64,000 nucleotides of DNA from Mycobacterium kiyosense (lineage in GTDB: Bacteria; Actinomycetota; Actinomycetes; Mycobacteriales; Mycobacteriaceae): contig AP025179.1 of the NCBI GenBank assembly GCA_021654635.1, positions 1,240,001-1,304,000 on the forward strand, given 5' to 3'. Position numbers and translations under genes: made by a program. Positions 35,708-45,157 of the stretch are shown here, piece after piece (within the stretch, counting starts at the first letter, position 1; the number at the start of each line of letters is the position of its first letter). The notes under the pieces are model-generated. The model worked only from the letters and a program-made list of their open reading frames with translations. It did not search any database and had not been told where the DNA came from.

Positions 35708-36135
35708 CGCAGCTGCTCCGAAACGTGGATGCCGATCACCACTCCGGCCATCACCAGGGGTATCAGGAACGCCACCGCGACCACCCACAGCATCGTCCGC
35801 TGATGGCGCGGGCCTTCGGACCAGAAGTCGATCAGGATGATGCGGATCCCGTTGAGCGCGTGGAACAGCACGGCGGCCACCAGGCCGTACTCCATAAGGC
35901 TGACGATCGGAGTCTTGTACGTCGCCAGGACTTGGTTGTAGGCCTGCGGGCTGACCCGTAGCACCGCCGCATCCAGCACGTGGACGAACAGGAAGAAGAA
36001 GATCGTGGCCCCGCTGATGCGGTGCAGCAGCCACGCCCACATGCCGGGGTCGCCCCGGTACAGGGTGCGCGGCGGCCGCCGTTTGCGCGGGGATCCGGGG
36101 GTGACCGGTTCCGCGGCCTCGGTTTGCGTACTCAC
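35704..36135 (-). CDS. sdhC: Succinate dehydrogenase cytochrome b556 subunit SdhC
   Basis: 143 residues with three helices and the family motif MWAWLLHRISGATIFFFLFVHVLD, whose two His are near the haem and quinone site, followed by FHALNGIRIILIDF. GTG 36133-36135 follows GGGGGAGA with good spacing and gives MSTQTEAAEPV. First gene of the sdh operon, divergent from cdd across about 147 bases that hold both promoters. Confidence 0.9.
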   Translation of the reverse strand: MSTQTEAAEPVTPGSPRKRRPPRTLYRGDPGMWAWLLHRISGATIFFFLFVHVLDAAVLRVSPQAYNQVLATYKTPIVSLMEYGLVAAVLFHALNGIRIILIDFWSEGPRHQRTMLWVVAVAFLIPLVMAGVVIGIHVSEQLR

Positions 36136-36282
36136 CTGGGTTCTCCCCCTTCTGCCGGGCACCCGAGCTTAGCTCGGCCGACGTTGCCGGCGGTAGGAAA
36201 GCGATGCGATGCAGCTGACGTGTTGCGGCGGAGGTTAGGGTGATTCCGGTTGATTCGGCGCGTGCGCGATCGGGGTGACAAG

Positions 36283-36681
36283 TTGGCAGAGCTTGATTGG
36301 AATGTGCTGCGGGACAATGCAATCAAAGCTTCTGCGCGGGCCTATGCGCCGTATTCCGGGTTTCGGGTAGGGGCTGCCGCGCTGGTGGACGACGGCCGCG
36401 TCGTGGCCGGATGCAATGTGGAGAATGTCTCATATGGCCTTGGTCTCTGCGCCGAATGCGCGGTGGTGTGTGCCCTGCACGCAGGCGGTGGCGGTCGGTT
36501 GCTGGCGCTGGCTTGTGTCGACGGCGACGGTGCGCCGCTGATGCCGTGCGGGCGCTGCCGCCAGGTGCTGTTCGAACACGGCGGACCCGAGATGCTGGTC
36601 GACCACGCCGACGGCCCGCGGCGACTGGGCGACCTGCTGCCCGAAGCGTTCCAACCCGACCTGCGCCGGAACTTGTCGTGA
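36283..36681 (+). CDS. cdd: Cytidine deaminase
   Basis: 132 residues. Zinc and catalytic motifs: VVAGCNVENVSYGLGLCAECA (with the CAE proton shuttle) and PCGRCRQVL. It deaminates cytidine and deoxycytidine to uridine forms in pyrimidine salvage. TTG 36283-36285, preceded by GGGGTGA, gives MAELDWNVLRDNA and the family length; an upstream TTG at 36250 adds an unlikely leader. The next gene starts four bases inside its end (GTGA). Confidence 0.9.
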   Translation: MAELDWNVLRDNAIKASARAYAPYSGFRVGAAALVDDGRVVAGCNVENVSYGLGLCAECAVVCALHAGGGGRLLALACVDGDGAPLMPCGRCRQVLFEHGGPEMLVDHADGPRRLGDLLPEAFQPDLRRNLS

Positions 36682-37743
36682 GCGGCAACGCGCTGGCAGC
36701 CGTTCTCGTCGTAACCGTCCTCGGTCTGGCCGGATGCGGCTCACCTTCGGCGACGGCACCGACCGCGTCGCCGGCGTGGTCGGAGGAGTCCGTCACATTC
36801 CAGGTGGGTGCGATGACGGTGTACGGCACCTTCCGTCACCCCGCCGGGCAGCAACCGGCGGCGCCGGCGGCGCTGCTGATCGCCGGCAGCGGGCCGACCG
36901 ACCGGGACGGCAACTCCGCGGTCATACCCGGCCAGATCGACACGTTGCGAAACCTGGCTCGGGCACTCTCCGACAACGGCGTGGCCAGCCTGCGCTACGA
37001 CAAACTCGGCACCGGCCAGACCGGCGTCGGCCCGTACGCGGCGGACCCCGGCAAACTCGACATGGCGGTGTTCCAGGATGAGGTGGCCGCCGCCCTGAGC
37101 TTTCTGGCCGGCCGGTCCGGCGTCGACAAGAACCGGCTCATGGTGATCGGCCACAGCGAAGGCGCCCTGTACGCCCTGTTGGCAGCGGCCGCGCCGGGCA
37201 CGGTCACCCCGGTGCGGGCCGTGGGGCTGCTGGAGCCGCAGAGTCGTCGCGTCCTGGACCACGTACTCGAGCAACTGCATGCCCAGGCGGACGCGGCCGT
37301 CACGGCCGGAAAGCTGACCGCCCCCCAAGCCGCCGAGTACACCGCGGCTTTCGACAAGGCCATCCGGGATTTCCGGGCCACCGGTCAGGTCCCGCCGGAC
37401 GAACCGGCGGCGCTGAAGCCGATCATCAACGCCGCCAACGCGCGGGTACTGCAGCAGGAAGATGCCGTCGATCCCGCCCAGGCCGCCGCCAAGCTGCCCC
37501 GCGGGATGCCGGTGCTGGTCAGTTGCAGCGACGCAGACACCCAAAGTGACCTGCGACGACGTCGACCGCCTGGTCGCCGGCCTGACCAGCGCCGGCACCA
37601 AAACCGACTTCGTGCACCTGACCGGGGTGAACCACGTCCTCAAGGAGGACGCCAGCAGATCACCGGAAAACTACATCCGACCGCTGCCGTTCTCCGCCCA
37701 GCTCACCGCCGCGCTGGCGTCCTTCGTCAAAGGCAACCTGTGA
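36678..37743 (+). CDS. Lipoprotein alpha/beta-hydrolase (S33-like), frameshifted near 3' end
   Basis: A lipoprotein signal (VLVVTVLGLAGC, lipobox LAGC at residue 20) followed by a hydrolase domain: LLIAGSGPTDRDGNSAVIPG, SLRYDKLGTGQTG, nucleophile GHSEGA and a distal His in LTGVNHVLKED. The frame breaks at the C-run 37540-37542; one C fewer gives SDADTKVTCDDVDRLVAGL and a normal end at 37743. About 354 residues when repaired. GTG 36678 overlaps the cdd stop and its own stop overlaps the deoA start, so it is inside the nucleoside-salvage operon. I recall no counterpart there in M. tuberculosis. Substrate unknown. Confidence 0.8.
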
Positions 37744-39043
37744 CCGGCCCGGCTCTCGACGCTTTCGACGCGCCCACGGTGATCCGGACCAAGCGGGACG
37801 GCGGCCGGCTGTCCGACGCGGCGATCGACTGGGTGATCGCCGCCTACACCGACGGCCGGGTGGCCCCCCCGAGCAGATGTCGGCGTTGCTGATGGCGATC
37901 CTGCTGCGCGGCATGGACCGCGGCGAGATCGCCCGCTGGACGGCGGCGATGCTGGCGTCGGGGCCCCGGATGGACTTCACCGACCTGGGTCTGCCGACGG
38001 TGGACAAGCATTCCACCGGCGGGGTCGGCGACAAGATCACCCTGCCGCTGGTGCCAGTCGTGATGGCATGTGGGGGGTGTGGTGCCCCAGGCCTCCGGGC
38101 GCGGGCTGGGCCACACCGGCGGCACCCTGGACAAACTGGAATCGATCCCCGGATTCACTGCCGAGCTGTCCAACACGCGCGTACGTGAGCAGCTCCGGGA
38201 CATCGGGGCCGCCATCTTCGCCGCCGGCGAACTCGCCCCCGCCGACGCCAAGCTCTACGCGCTGCGTGACGTCACCGGCACGGTCGAATCGCTGCCGCTG
38301 ATCGCCAGTTCGATCATGAGCAAGAAGCTGGCCGAAGGGGCGGGCGCGCTGGTGCTGGACGTGAAGGTGGGGTCGGGGCCTTCCTGAAAACCGAAGACCA
38401 GGCCCGTTCGCTGGCCCACACCATGGTCGACCTGGGCACCGCGCACGGGGTGCCCACCCGCGCCCTGCTCACCGACATGGACTGCCCACTGGGGCGGGCC
38501 GTCGGCAACTCGCTGGAGGTGGCGGAGTCGCTGGAGGTGCTGGCCGGCGGCGGGCCGCCGGACGTGGTGGAACTGACGGTGCGGCTGGCCGCCGAGATGC
38601 TCGAGCTGGCCGGGCTCGCCGGCCGTGATCCCCGGCAGACGTTGCGGGACGGCACCGCGATGGACCGGTTCCGGCGGCTGGTCGCCGCCCAGGGCGGCGA
38701 TTTGGCGAAACCTTTGCCAATTGGTGAGTGTTCGGAAACCGTGACGGCCACTTCAAGCGGCACAATGAGCGACATCGACGCGATGGCAGTGGGGCTGACG
38801 GCGTGGCGGCTCGGTGCGGGCAGATCCCGACCGGGTGCGCGGGTGCAGCACGGCGCCGGCGTGCGGATCCATCGCCGACCCGGCGAGCCGGTGGCCGCCG
38901 GTGAGACGCTGTTCACGCTCTACACCGACACCCCGGAACGCTTCGGCCCGGCACTGGCCGAGCTGGACGGTGCCTACCGGCTGGCCCCGGCCGACCAGCC
39001 GCCCGCGCCCCGGCCGCTGATCATCGATCGGATCACGCCATGA
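37740..39043 (+). CDS. deoA: Thymidine phosphorylase (three frame breaks)
   Basis: Protein segments in three frames together give a full thymidine phosphorylase of about 434 residues: [19 protein letters not shown], then [20 protein letters not shown] and [17 protein letters not shown] (phosphate site), then [20 protein letters not shown] and [20 protein letters not shown], then the C-terminal dimer region [17 protein letters not shown]. Breaks lie at the C7 run 37864-37870, the G6 run 38072-38077 (one extra) and the G4 run 38375-38378 (one short). It releases thymine from thymidine. GTG 37740 overlaps the upstream stop. I treat the breaks as sequencing errors because every segment is well conserved. 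Confidence 0.88.
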
Positions 39044-40122
39044 CTCTGAGCCTGGAACAGATCAAGCAAGCGCCCAAGGCGTTGCTGCACGACCACCTCG
39101 ACGGCGGGCTGCGCCCGGCCACGGTGCTCGAAATCGCCGCGGAAGTCGGCTACGACGAGCTGCCGGCCACCGACGTCGAGGCGCTGGCGACCTGGTTTCG
39201 CACCCGGTCGCACAGCGGGTCGCTGGAGCGCTATCTCGAACCGTTCTCGCACACCGTGGCCGTGATGCAGACGCCCGACGCGCTGTACCGGGTGGCGCAC
39301 GAGTGTGTGGAGGACCTGGCCGCCGATTCGGTGGTGTACGCCGAAGTCCGGTTCGCCCCCGAGCTGCACATCAACCGCGGGCTGTCGTTCGACGAGGTGG
39401 TGGACGCGGTGCTCGCGGGGTTCGCCGCCGGTGAAAAGGCTTGTGCGGCAGACGGTCACGCGATCAAAGTGCGCTGCCTGGTGACCGCGATGCGACATGC
39501 CGCCATGTCGCGCGAGATCGCCGAACTGGCGATCCGGTTCCGGGACAAAGGCGTGGTCGGGTTCGACATCGCCGGCGCCGAGGCCGGCTACCCGCCGACC
39601 CGGCATCTCGACGCGTTCGAATACATGCGAGAGAACAACGCGCGCTTCACCATTCACGCCGGCGAGGCGTTCGGGTTGCCGTCCATCCACGAGGCGATCG
39701 CGTTCTGCGGCGCCGACCGGCTGGGTCACGGGGTGCGCATCGTCGACGATATCGAGGTCGCCGACGATGGGCGGGTCAAACTTGGCCGGCTGGCATCGCT
39801 GTTGCGGGACAAGCGAATTCCGTTCGAAATGTGCCCGAGCTCCAACGTGCAGACTGGCGCGGTGTCCAGCATCGCCGAGCACCCGTTCGATCTGTTGGCG
39901 CGCACGCGCTTCCGGGTCACCGTCAACACCGACAACCGGCTGATGAGCGACACCACGATGAGCATGGAGATGTACCGGCTGGTCGAGGCGTTCGGCTACG
40001 GGTGGAGCGACCTGGAGCGGTTCACCATCAACGCGATGAAGTCGGCGTTCATCGCGTTCGACGAGCGGCTGGCCATCATCGACGAGGTGATCAAGCCGCG
40101 GTACGCGGTGTTGATCGGGTAG
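39040..40122 (+). CDS. add: Adenosine deaminase
   Basis: 360 residues. Zinc ligands and active-site motifs occur in order: [41 protein letters not shown] and [11 protein letters not shown]. It converts adenosine and deoxyadenosine to inosine forms. ATG 39040 overlaps the deoA stop (ATGA). Last gene of the cdd-hydrolase-deoA-add operon. Confidence 0.94.
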   Translation: MTLSLEQIKQAPKALLHDHLDGGLRPATVLEIAAEVGYDELPATDVEALATWFRTRSHSGSLERYLEPFSHTVAVMQTPDALYRVAHECVEDLAADSVVYAEVRFAPELHINRGLSFDEVVDAVLAGFAAGEKACAADGHAIKVRCLVTAMRHAAMSREIAELAIRFRDKGVVGFDIAGAEAGYPPTRHLDAFEYMRENNARFTIHAGEAFGLPSIHEAIAFCGADRLGHGVRIVDDIEVADDGRVKLGRLASLLRDKRIPFEMCPSSNVQTGAVSSIAEHPFDLLARTRFRVTVNTDNRLMSDTTMSMEMYRLVEAFGYGWSDLERFTINAMKSAFIAFDERLAIIDEVIKPRYAVLIG

Positions 40123-40424
40123 CGCGTCTGCGCGTGTCGCCGCGATTGCTGGAGGCCTCCACAACGGAATTGGCGGCTATCGCGTCGGCGCTCGACGCGG
40201 CACATCTGGATGCAGCTATCCCCAGCTGCGCGATAGCACCCGCGGGGCCGTCCATCGCCGACGTGCTCGGTGGCCCGCTCACTGGCCCCTTCGGCAGCGT
40301 CTTTCGGGATCTTGTTCGACGCGTTTTTCCTGCTCTGGCTTGGCGGTACTTTTATTCTGGCTCCCGTGGCTTTGTCTGCATTGGCCTGCGTCACGGGCGG
40401 AGGTCCTGCTACTAGCGTGGACCC
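40123..40424 (+). other. Intergenic region after add
   Basis: About 302 bases. Apart from the PE-like fragment at 40134-40254, I see no credible gene on either strand. The promoter of the following hydrolase gene must lie near its 3' end. Confidence 0.55.
40134..40254 (+). pseudogene. Degenerate PE-domain-like fragment
   Basis: From a GTG the sequence reads SPRLLEASTTELAAIASALD, then AAHLDAAIPSCAIAPAG. This resembles the first 40 residues of PE domains (alternating Ala/Leu helix, AAAxPTTxxxPAG turn). The expected DEVSAAIA helix does not follow and the frame then runs into unrelated sequence. I infer a decayed or truncated PE-like gene; the match is short. Confidence 0.35.
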
Positions 40425-41330
40425 ATGCAGCTGCCGGAGTGTGTTCGGGACGACGACGCCGGACTCTTCCAACTGCCCGACGGCCGCACGCTGGCTTACC
40501 AAGAATGGGGTGACCCCGGCGGCTATCCGGCCTTCTACTTCCACGGCACCCCGAGCTGCCGGTTGGAGGGTGTGTTCGCCGACGGGGCGGCGCGACGGCA
40601 CGGGTTCCGGCTGATTGCGGTCGACCGGCCCGGGTTCGGACGCTCTACGTTTCAGCCGCGGCGCCGGTTCCTGGACTGGCCTGCCGATGTGTGTGCACTG
40701 GCCGACGCGCTGGGACTGACGGAGTTCGGCGCGGTCGGGCACTCGGGGGCCGGGCCGCATCTGTTCGCCTGCGGCGCACTTATCGCGGGGTTGCGGCTGA
40801 AATTCATTGGCGCACTCGGACCGTGGGGTCCATTGGTGACGCCGCAGATCATGCGTGGCCTCAGCGCCACCGACCGGCTCTACGAGCGGCTGGCGCGGCT
40901 CGGGTCGTGGCCGTTCCACGCGGCCTACGTTCCGCTGGGCTGGGGTGCCCGATTTGCGCCCGGGTGCTTCAGCCGCGCTGTGACGACGTCGTTGCCCGAA
41001 ACCGACCCGCACCATGTAGGTGGCGAGGTTTTCCTGCGGCACTTCCGCGCCATCCAGCTCGAGGCGTTCCGGCAGGGCGGTCGCGGCGGTGCGCACGAAA
41101 CATTCCTCGAATACCGCCCGTGGGGATTCGGGGTCGAGCAGGTCGCGGTGCCCACTCATATCTTTCAGGGCGACCGTGACACGTTCATCCCGCGCGTCAT
41201 CGGCGAATACCTGGCGCGCAGCATTCCCGGCGTTGACTTCCAATGGGGAATTGGCAAGGGGCACTTTGCCATTGAAGCCTGGGACGACATCCTGGCGGCA
41301 TGTAAGGGGATCCAGGCCGATAACATTTAA
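40425..41330 (+). CDS. Alpha/beta-hydrolase fold protein (Rv3312c-like)
   Basis: 301 residues, MQLPECVRDDDAGLFQLPDG. Hydrolase elements: AFYFHGTPSCRLEG (oxyanion HG), VDRPGFGRS, nucleophile GHSGAG, acid in IFQGDRDTFIPRV and His in IGKGHFAIEAW. No signal peptide, so cytoplasmic. Substrate unknown. It corresponds in position to Rv3312c downstream of add. Confidence 0.82.
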   Translation: MQLPECVRDDDAGLFQLPDGRTLAYQEWGDPGGYPAFYFHGTPSCRLEGVFADGAARRHGFRLIAVDRPGFGRSTFQPRRRFLDWPADVCALADALGLTEFGAVGHSGAGPHLFACGALIAGLRLKFIGALGPWGPLVTPQIMRGLSATDRLYERLARLGSWPFHAAYVPLGWGARFAPGCFSRAVTTSLPETDPHHVGGEVFLRHFRAIQLEAFRQGGRGGAHETFLEYRPWGFGVEQVAVPTHIFQGDRDTFIPRVIGEYLARSIPGVDFQWGIGKGHFAIEAWDDILAACKGIQADNI

Positions 41331-41392
41331 AGTTGGACGCAAGTCGGGAATCTACCCCCTGGCGGTTGTCTACCCTCCCGTCTTCGGCAGAT

Positions 41393-41797
41393 CTAGAGCA
41401 GAGTGATCGCGACTGGTATACCGAGTTGATCAGTGGCACTGGCCAAGCGGCTGTCGACGGTGATCACGGCGGCGGAGCGTTCGGCGGCGACAGCGACGTA
41501 CAGGGCGTCGTAGATCGAGATGTTGTGCCGCCAGGCCCAGGCGGTGCGCAGGAGCAGTGCATCAGGAAGCACGTATTCGATGGCGAGTGCGGTGATGGCG
41601 TCGGCGGCGGCCTCGGCGTCCTCGGGTTGCAATTGTTTGCGCAATACGGCTTTGTGCAGAGTGCGTAGTACCTCGCCCGGCATGTGGGCGGGCGCGAGCC
41701 AGCCGTCGTCGTCGTTCAAAGCTGTGCGTGCCGTGTCGCCTTGGGGAGCGCCGCTCGTGAGCGCCAACACCAGCACGCCTGCGTCCACCACGATCAC
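41393..41797 (-). CDS. VapC-type PIN-domain toxin
   Basis: 134 residues with the PIN-domain acidic set: MIVVDAGVLV (D5), a Glu in PGEVLRTL, D in ISIYDALYVAVA and D in VITVDSRLA. PIN toxins cleave RNA, often tRNA or rRNA. GTG 41795-41797 lies 10 bases after the antitoxin gene. It occupies the place between Rv3312c-like and Rv3311-like genes where M. tuberculosis has mtp (Rv3312A). Confidence 0.87.
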   Translation of the reverse strand: MIVVDAGVLVLALTSGAPQGDTARTALNDDDGWLAPAHMPGEVLRTLHKAVLRKQLQPEDAEAAADAITALAIEYVLPDALLLRTAWAWRHNISIYDALYVAVAAERSAAVITVDSRLASATDQLGIPVAITLL

Positions 41798-41807
41798 AGG
41801 ATCAAAT

Positions 41808-42038
41808 TCACCCGTCGCGGTCGGCGCGGATGACGGTCGCCACTTCTTCGGCGGTCATCGTGAGGCTGCGATGACCAGCCAACGCCTCCAAGAGCTGCCG
41901 GTTGCGTTGAGCTTGGTACTCCCGCTCCAACAGTGATCGCAGATACGTTTGGGTGGATTGGCCGCGCGCTTCGGCACGGGCCGCCAGCGCGTCGCGAACT
42001 TCTTCGGGGACGTCTTTGATCTGAATCGCTACGGCCAT
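41808..42038 (-). CDS. VapB/FitA-type ribbon-helix-helix antitoxin
   Basis: 76 residues, MAVAIQIKDVPEEVRDALAA. It has an RHH-type N-terminus (IQIKDVPEEVRDALAARA, then STQTYLRSLLEREY) and a C-terminal tail (SLTMTAEEVATVIRADRDG) that probably wraps the toxin. ATG 42036-42038 is preferred over a TTG 15 bases upstream. It precedes and is co-transcribed with the toxin. Palindromes just upstream suggest autoregulation. Confidence 0.85.
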   Translation of the reverse strand: MAVAIQIKDVPEEVRDALAARAEARGQSTQTYLRSLLEREYQAQRNRQLLEALAGHRSLTMTAEEVATVIRADRDG

Positions 42039-42050
42039 GGCCCAACCTAA

Positions 42051-42075
42051 CACATGTGCATGTCATGCGCATGCA
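42051..42075. promoter_or_regulatory. Palindrome cluster upstream of vapBC, candidate operator
   Basis: Two perfect palindromes lie side by side: CACATGTG (42051-42058) and CATGCGCATG (42064-42073). They are about 13 bases upstream of the antitoxin start, where RHH antitoxins usually bind as VapBC complexes. Confidence 0.5.
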
Positions 42076-42198
42076 GTGGCCTTCTCACCGGACCTTCTCC
42101 CCAGGCGATTGGCCGCGTCGGCCGCTGGCATGGCTGAGAATGGGCGGCGTGGGCCCAGCTGTGGACGTGCGGATACGGTAGCGCCCCCGCGGTGCGAG

Positions 42199-43539
42199 CT
42201 ACTCCCGGCGCAGGCGGCTCTCGACGAACGCCTCCAGCTTCTCCCACGCCCGCACCGCGGCGGAATACGGACCGTTGGGCTTGCTGACGGAGTCGGGTTC
42301 CAGCACGTAGGCGATCAGCTTGCCCAGCGGCTTATTGGTTTCCAGTGCCTTGTCGACGGTGCTTTCCTCGGAGTAGTCGCCGATGTCGCGGAGTAGTTCG
42401 ACGGCCAGGTCGAGCTGATCACGGTCCACCGCCTCGGGGCCGTCGGCGAAGTCGTCGGCCAGCCCGCTGAGCACATAGACGTTCTCGTCGGTGATGTCGA
42501 CCTTCAGCGAGCCGTCGGTAGCGGCGGTGCGGATGTCGTCATAGGTGCTCAAATCCGACAGGTCGTGGTCGTGCTCGTCGGCGAGGTAACGGGCCAGCGC
42601 CCGCTCGGAGCTGAACACGCTGATCCGGCCGTTGCGGCCCAAGAAGATCGGACGATCATCGAAATAGCAGCGCAGCGTATAGAAGGTGCCCGAACTGGTC
42701 ATGATCCGGATCGGATCGATGCCCACCTGCGCCCAGAAGTCCTCGTCGCTGCCCAACACCACCGTGTCGCCCTCGGCGCGGCCCTCGTCTTCCTCGTCTT
42801 CCTCGTCGTCCGAGTCGTCCGTGTCGTCCGTGTCTTCCGAGGCGTCCGTGTCGTCGGCTTCGTCGGCCTGTTCGTCCTCCTCGGCAGCCTCGCCCGCCGT
42901 CTCGTCGGCCGCCTCCTCCTCGGGTTCCTCGGGTTCCTCGATCTCCTCCTCGAGTTCCTCGGCGGCCTTCGCCGACAGCTCCTCGTCGACCTCGGGGGTG
43001 CTGACGACGTCGTCGAGGGCCTTGAGCACGTCGTCCCAGCTGCGCGCGATCACCTCGGCGATCGCCTCCCAGCGCTTGCGGCCCGCCTTGCCGGTGAAGT
43101 TGTCGATCCCGCCGGACACCGTGCCCAGCGTCGGGTTGCCGTTGAAGAATTTCGAGATCGCCGGCAGCTCACACACCGAGCCGATCGACGAGACGATCGC
43201 CAGCGCCCCGGCCAACGCCGCCACCGACTCCTCGGTCGGCTTGTCGGCAACCAACTCCTCGACGGCAACCAAGTCGAACCGCTTGTCCTCGGCCGGCTCG
43301 AACTTGCGGGCGTGCGCCTCGGTGATGCCCCGCCACGCCGGGTGATCGGTCAGGTCGTTGTCGTCGTTGCTGCGTACGAACGCAACCAGGTCCGCAACGT
43401 TCTCGAACGCATACAGGTCTTCGTCCTTGCCCAGGAACGCCTCCCACTCGTCCCCGGAGTCGCGCCAGCGCGGCGCCCACAGCGTGTAGAGGTCGCCCTC
43501 GGACAGGCTCAGGCGGATGGGCACGAGGTCAGCAGCCAT
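42199..43539 (-). CDS. Conserved protein with acidic central segment (Rv3311-like)
   Basis: 446 residues, MAADLVPIRLSLSEGDLYTL. Two similar halves each contain a primase-like or PH-like alpha/beta unit: LWAPRWRDSGDEWEAFLGKD with VADLVAFVRSNDDNDL, and LRCYFDDRPIFLGRNG with LARYLADEHDHDLSDL. Between them is a long Asp/Glu-rich stretch (residues about 190-255), likely disordered. The apparent internal duplication suggests gene fusion. No catalytic motif is seen. Position and sequence fit Rv3311; function unknown. Confidence 0.82.
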   Translation of the reverse strand: MAADLVPIRLSLSEGDLYTLWAPRWRDSGDEWEAFLGKDEDLYAFENVADLVAFVRSNDDNDLTDHPAWRGITEAHARKFEPAEDKRFDLVAVEELVADKPTEESVAALAGALAIVSSIGSVCELPAISKFFNGNPTLGTVSGGIDNFTGKAGRKRWEAIAEVIARSWDDVLKALDDVVSTPEVDEELSAKAAEELEEEIEEPEEPEEEAADETAGEAAEEDEQADEADDTDASEDTDDTDDSDDEEDEEDEGRAEGDTVVLGSDEDFWAQVGIDPIRIMTSSGTFYTLRCYFDDRPIFLGRNGRISVFSSERALARYLADEHDHDLSDLSTYDDIRTAATDGSLKVDITDENVYVLSGLADDFADGPEAVDRDQLDLAVELLRDIGDYSEESTVDKALETNKPLGKLIAYVLEPDSVSKPNGPYSAAVRAWEKLEAFVESRLRRE

Positions 43540-43572
43540 GCGGCACAGAATAGCGACCCGCCCCGTCCGCGC

Positions 43573-44436
43573 TTATCCGCCCCAAATAGTTGCGATGGGC
43601 GGCGCGTTGGCCGCCAAACCGGTTTTGGGCAGCCCGTACATCTCCTCCAGCGTGGCCAGCACGTTGTAGTGGCTGATGGTCTCGTTGTAGCTGCCGGGCT
43701 GGATATGCGCGCCGTAGAACACCGTCGGGATCTGGTTGCGCTGGCCGCCGTCGTCCTCGTCCCACGTCAGGATCAGCAAACTGTTGTTGGCCTTGGCCCA
43801 GTTGGCGTACGCCGACATCCGGCTGTTCAGCCAGGCGTCGCCCTGGGCGATCGAGCCGTCGTGCATGTTGTTGTCGTTGTTCGGGATGACGAACGACACG
43901 GTCGGCAGCGACGCATAATTCGCCGGCTGCGGGAACGCCGAGAACGGCACCGACACCCCCGGCGGCACGTTGCTGAAGTTGACCCACGGCACATGCTTGC
44001 GCGCATATTTGCCCGCGCTGCATACCGTCGAACCGACCGCCGGCAGGTCCTCCGAGTAGCCGCCGAAGGTGTGGCCGGCGGTCAGCAGTTCGGAGGCCAG
44101 GTTCGGTTGGGCGCCGACCTCGACCGGGCAGCTGTCCTTCTTCAATCCGAACGTGCTGCCGGCGAACAGCGCCAGATAGTTGGGCTCACTCGGATGGGTC
44201 TCGGCGAATGATTGCGCCATCATCGCTCCGCCGGCGGCCAGCGCGTTGATGAACGGCGCCGCCTGATTGCCGATGATGTTGGCCTGCGAGCGGTTCTCCT
44301 CGATCACGATGACCACGTGGGCGTAGGTGGGCAAAGCGGCCGCCGCCAAGGCCGGCCGGGGGGTGGGCAACAGGACCGCGCCCACCGCGGCGATGGCACA
44401 AAATGCCCTGCTCAGAGGCCATTTCAGTCGCCGCAT
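43573..44436 (-). CDS. sapM: Secreted acid phosphatase SapM
   Basis: 287 residues with a signal peptide ([21 protein letters not shown]). The phosphoesterase core has [44 protein letters not shown] and LTWDEDDGG, as in acid phosphatases of the phospholipase C/AcpA superfamily. SapM in M. tuberculosis removes phosphate from host phosphatidylinositol 3-phosphate and blocks phagosome maturation; that role is known for the orthologue and inferred here. Confidence 0.92.
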   Translation of the reverse strand: MRRLKWPLSRAFCAIAAVGAVLLPTPRPALAAAALPTYAHVVIVIEENRSQANIIGNQAAPFINALAAGGAMMAQSFAETHPSEPNYLALFAGSTFGLKKDSCPVEVGAQPNLASELLTAGHTFGGYSEDLPAVGSTVCSAGKYARKHVPWVNFSNVPPGVSVPFSAFPQPANYASLPTVSFVIPNNDNNMHDGSIAQGDAWLNSRMSAYANWAKANNSLLILTWDEDDGGQRNQIPTVFYGAHIQPGSYNETISHYNVLATLEEMYGLPKTGLAANAPPIATIWGG

Positions 44437-44529
44437 GCCGGGAGTATATGGCTCGGCCGGAGCGGCCGACGGGAAGCGATCACGCGTGTCAGCAGGCCTG
44501 AACCGGATTGTTATATAAGGTCACTGTCC

Positions 44530-45153
44530 GTGGAGGTGCATGTCGTTGACCACCCGCTGGCGGCGGTCCGGCTGACCGTATTGCGCGACGAACGCACCGA
44601 CAACGCCACCTTCCGTGCCGCGCTGCGCGAGCTGACGCTGATGCTGGTCTACGAGGCCACCCGGGACGCGCCCACCGAGCCGATGTCGATCCGGACGCCC
44701 CTGGCCGAGACGACGGGTGCGCGGCTGGCCGAGCTGCCGCTGTTGGTTCCGGTGCTGCGCGCCGGGCTGGGCATGGTCGACGCGGCGCTGGCGGCATTGC
44801 CCGGGGCTGCGGTCGGTTTCGTCGGGGTGGCCCGCAACGAACAGACCCACCGGCCCAACCCGTATCTGGCGTCGCTGCCCGAGGACTTGTCCACGCAGCC
44901 GGTGCTGATCCTGGACCCGATGCTGGCGACCGGGGGATCGATGACGCACACCGTGCGCCTGCTGCAGGAGCGCGGCGCCACGCGCATCACCGCGGTGTGC
45001 GTGGTGTCGGCACCGGAAGGCATCGCGGCGTTGGGGGAGGCGGCGCCCGGCGCACGATTGTTCACCGCGGTCGTCGACGACGGGCTCAACGAGATCGCCT
45101 ACATCGTGCCCGGACTCGGTGACGCCGGCGACCGCCAGTTCGGGCCGCGCTGA
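44530..45153 (+). CDS. upp: Uracil phosphoribosyltransferase
   Basis: 207 residues from GTG 44530, [20 protein letters not shown]. Motifs: [15 protein letters not shown] for uracil and ribose contact, the PRPP loop [15 protein letters not shown], and the C-terminal [16 protein letters not shown]. It makes UMP from uracil and PRPP. A TATATA at 44512-44517 lies about 13 bases before the start and could be the -10 element of a nearly leaderless transcript. Confidence 0.94.
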   Translation: MEVHVVDHPLAAVRLTVLRDERTDNATFRAALRELTLMLVYEATRDAPTEPMSIRTPLAETTGARLAELPLLVPVLRAGLGMVDAALAALPGAAVGFVGVARNEQTHRPNPYLASLPEDLSTQPVLILDPMLATGGSMTHTVRLLQERGATRITAVCVVSAPEGIAALGEAAPGARLFTAVVDDGLNEIAYIVPGLGDAGDRQFGPR

Positions 45154-45157
45154 CCCG

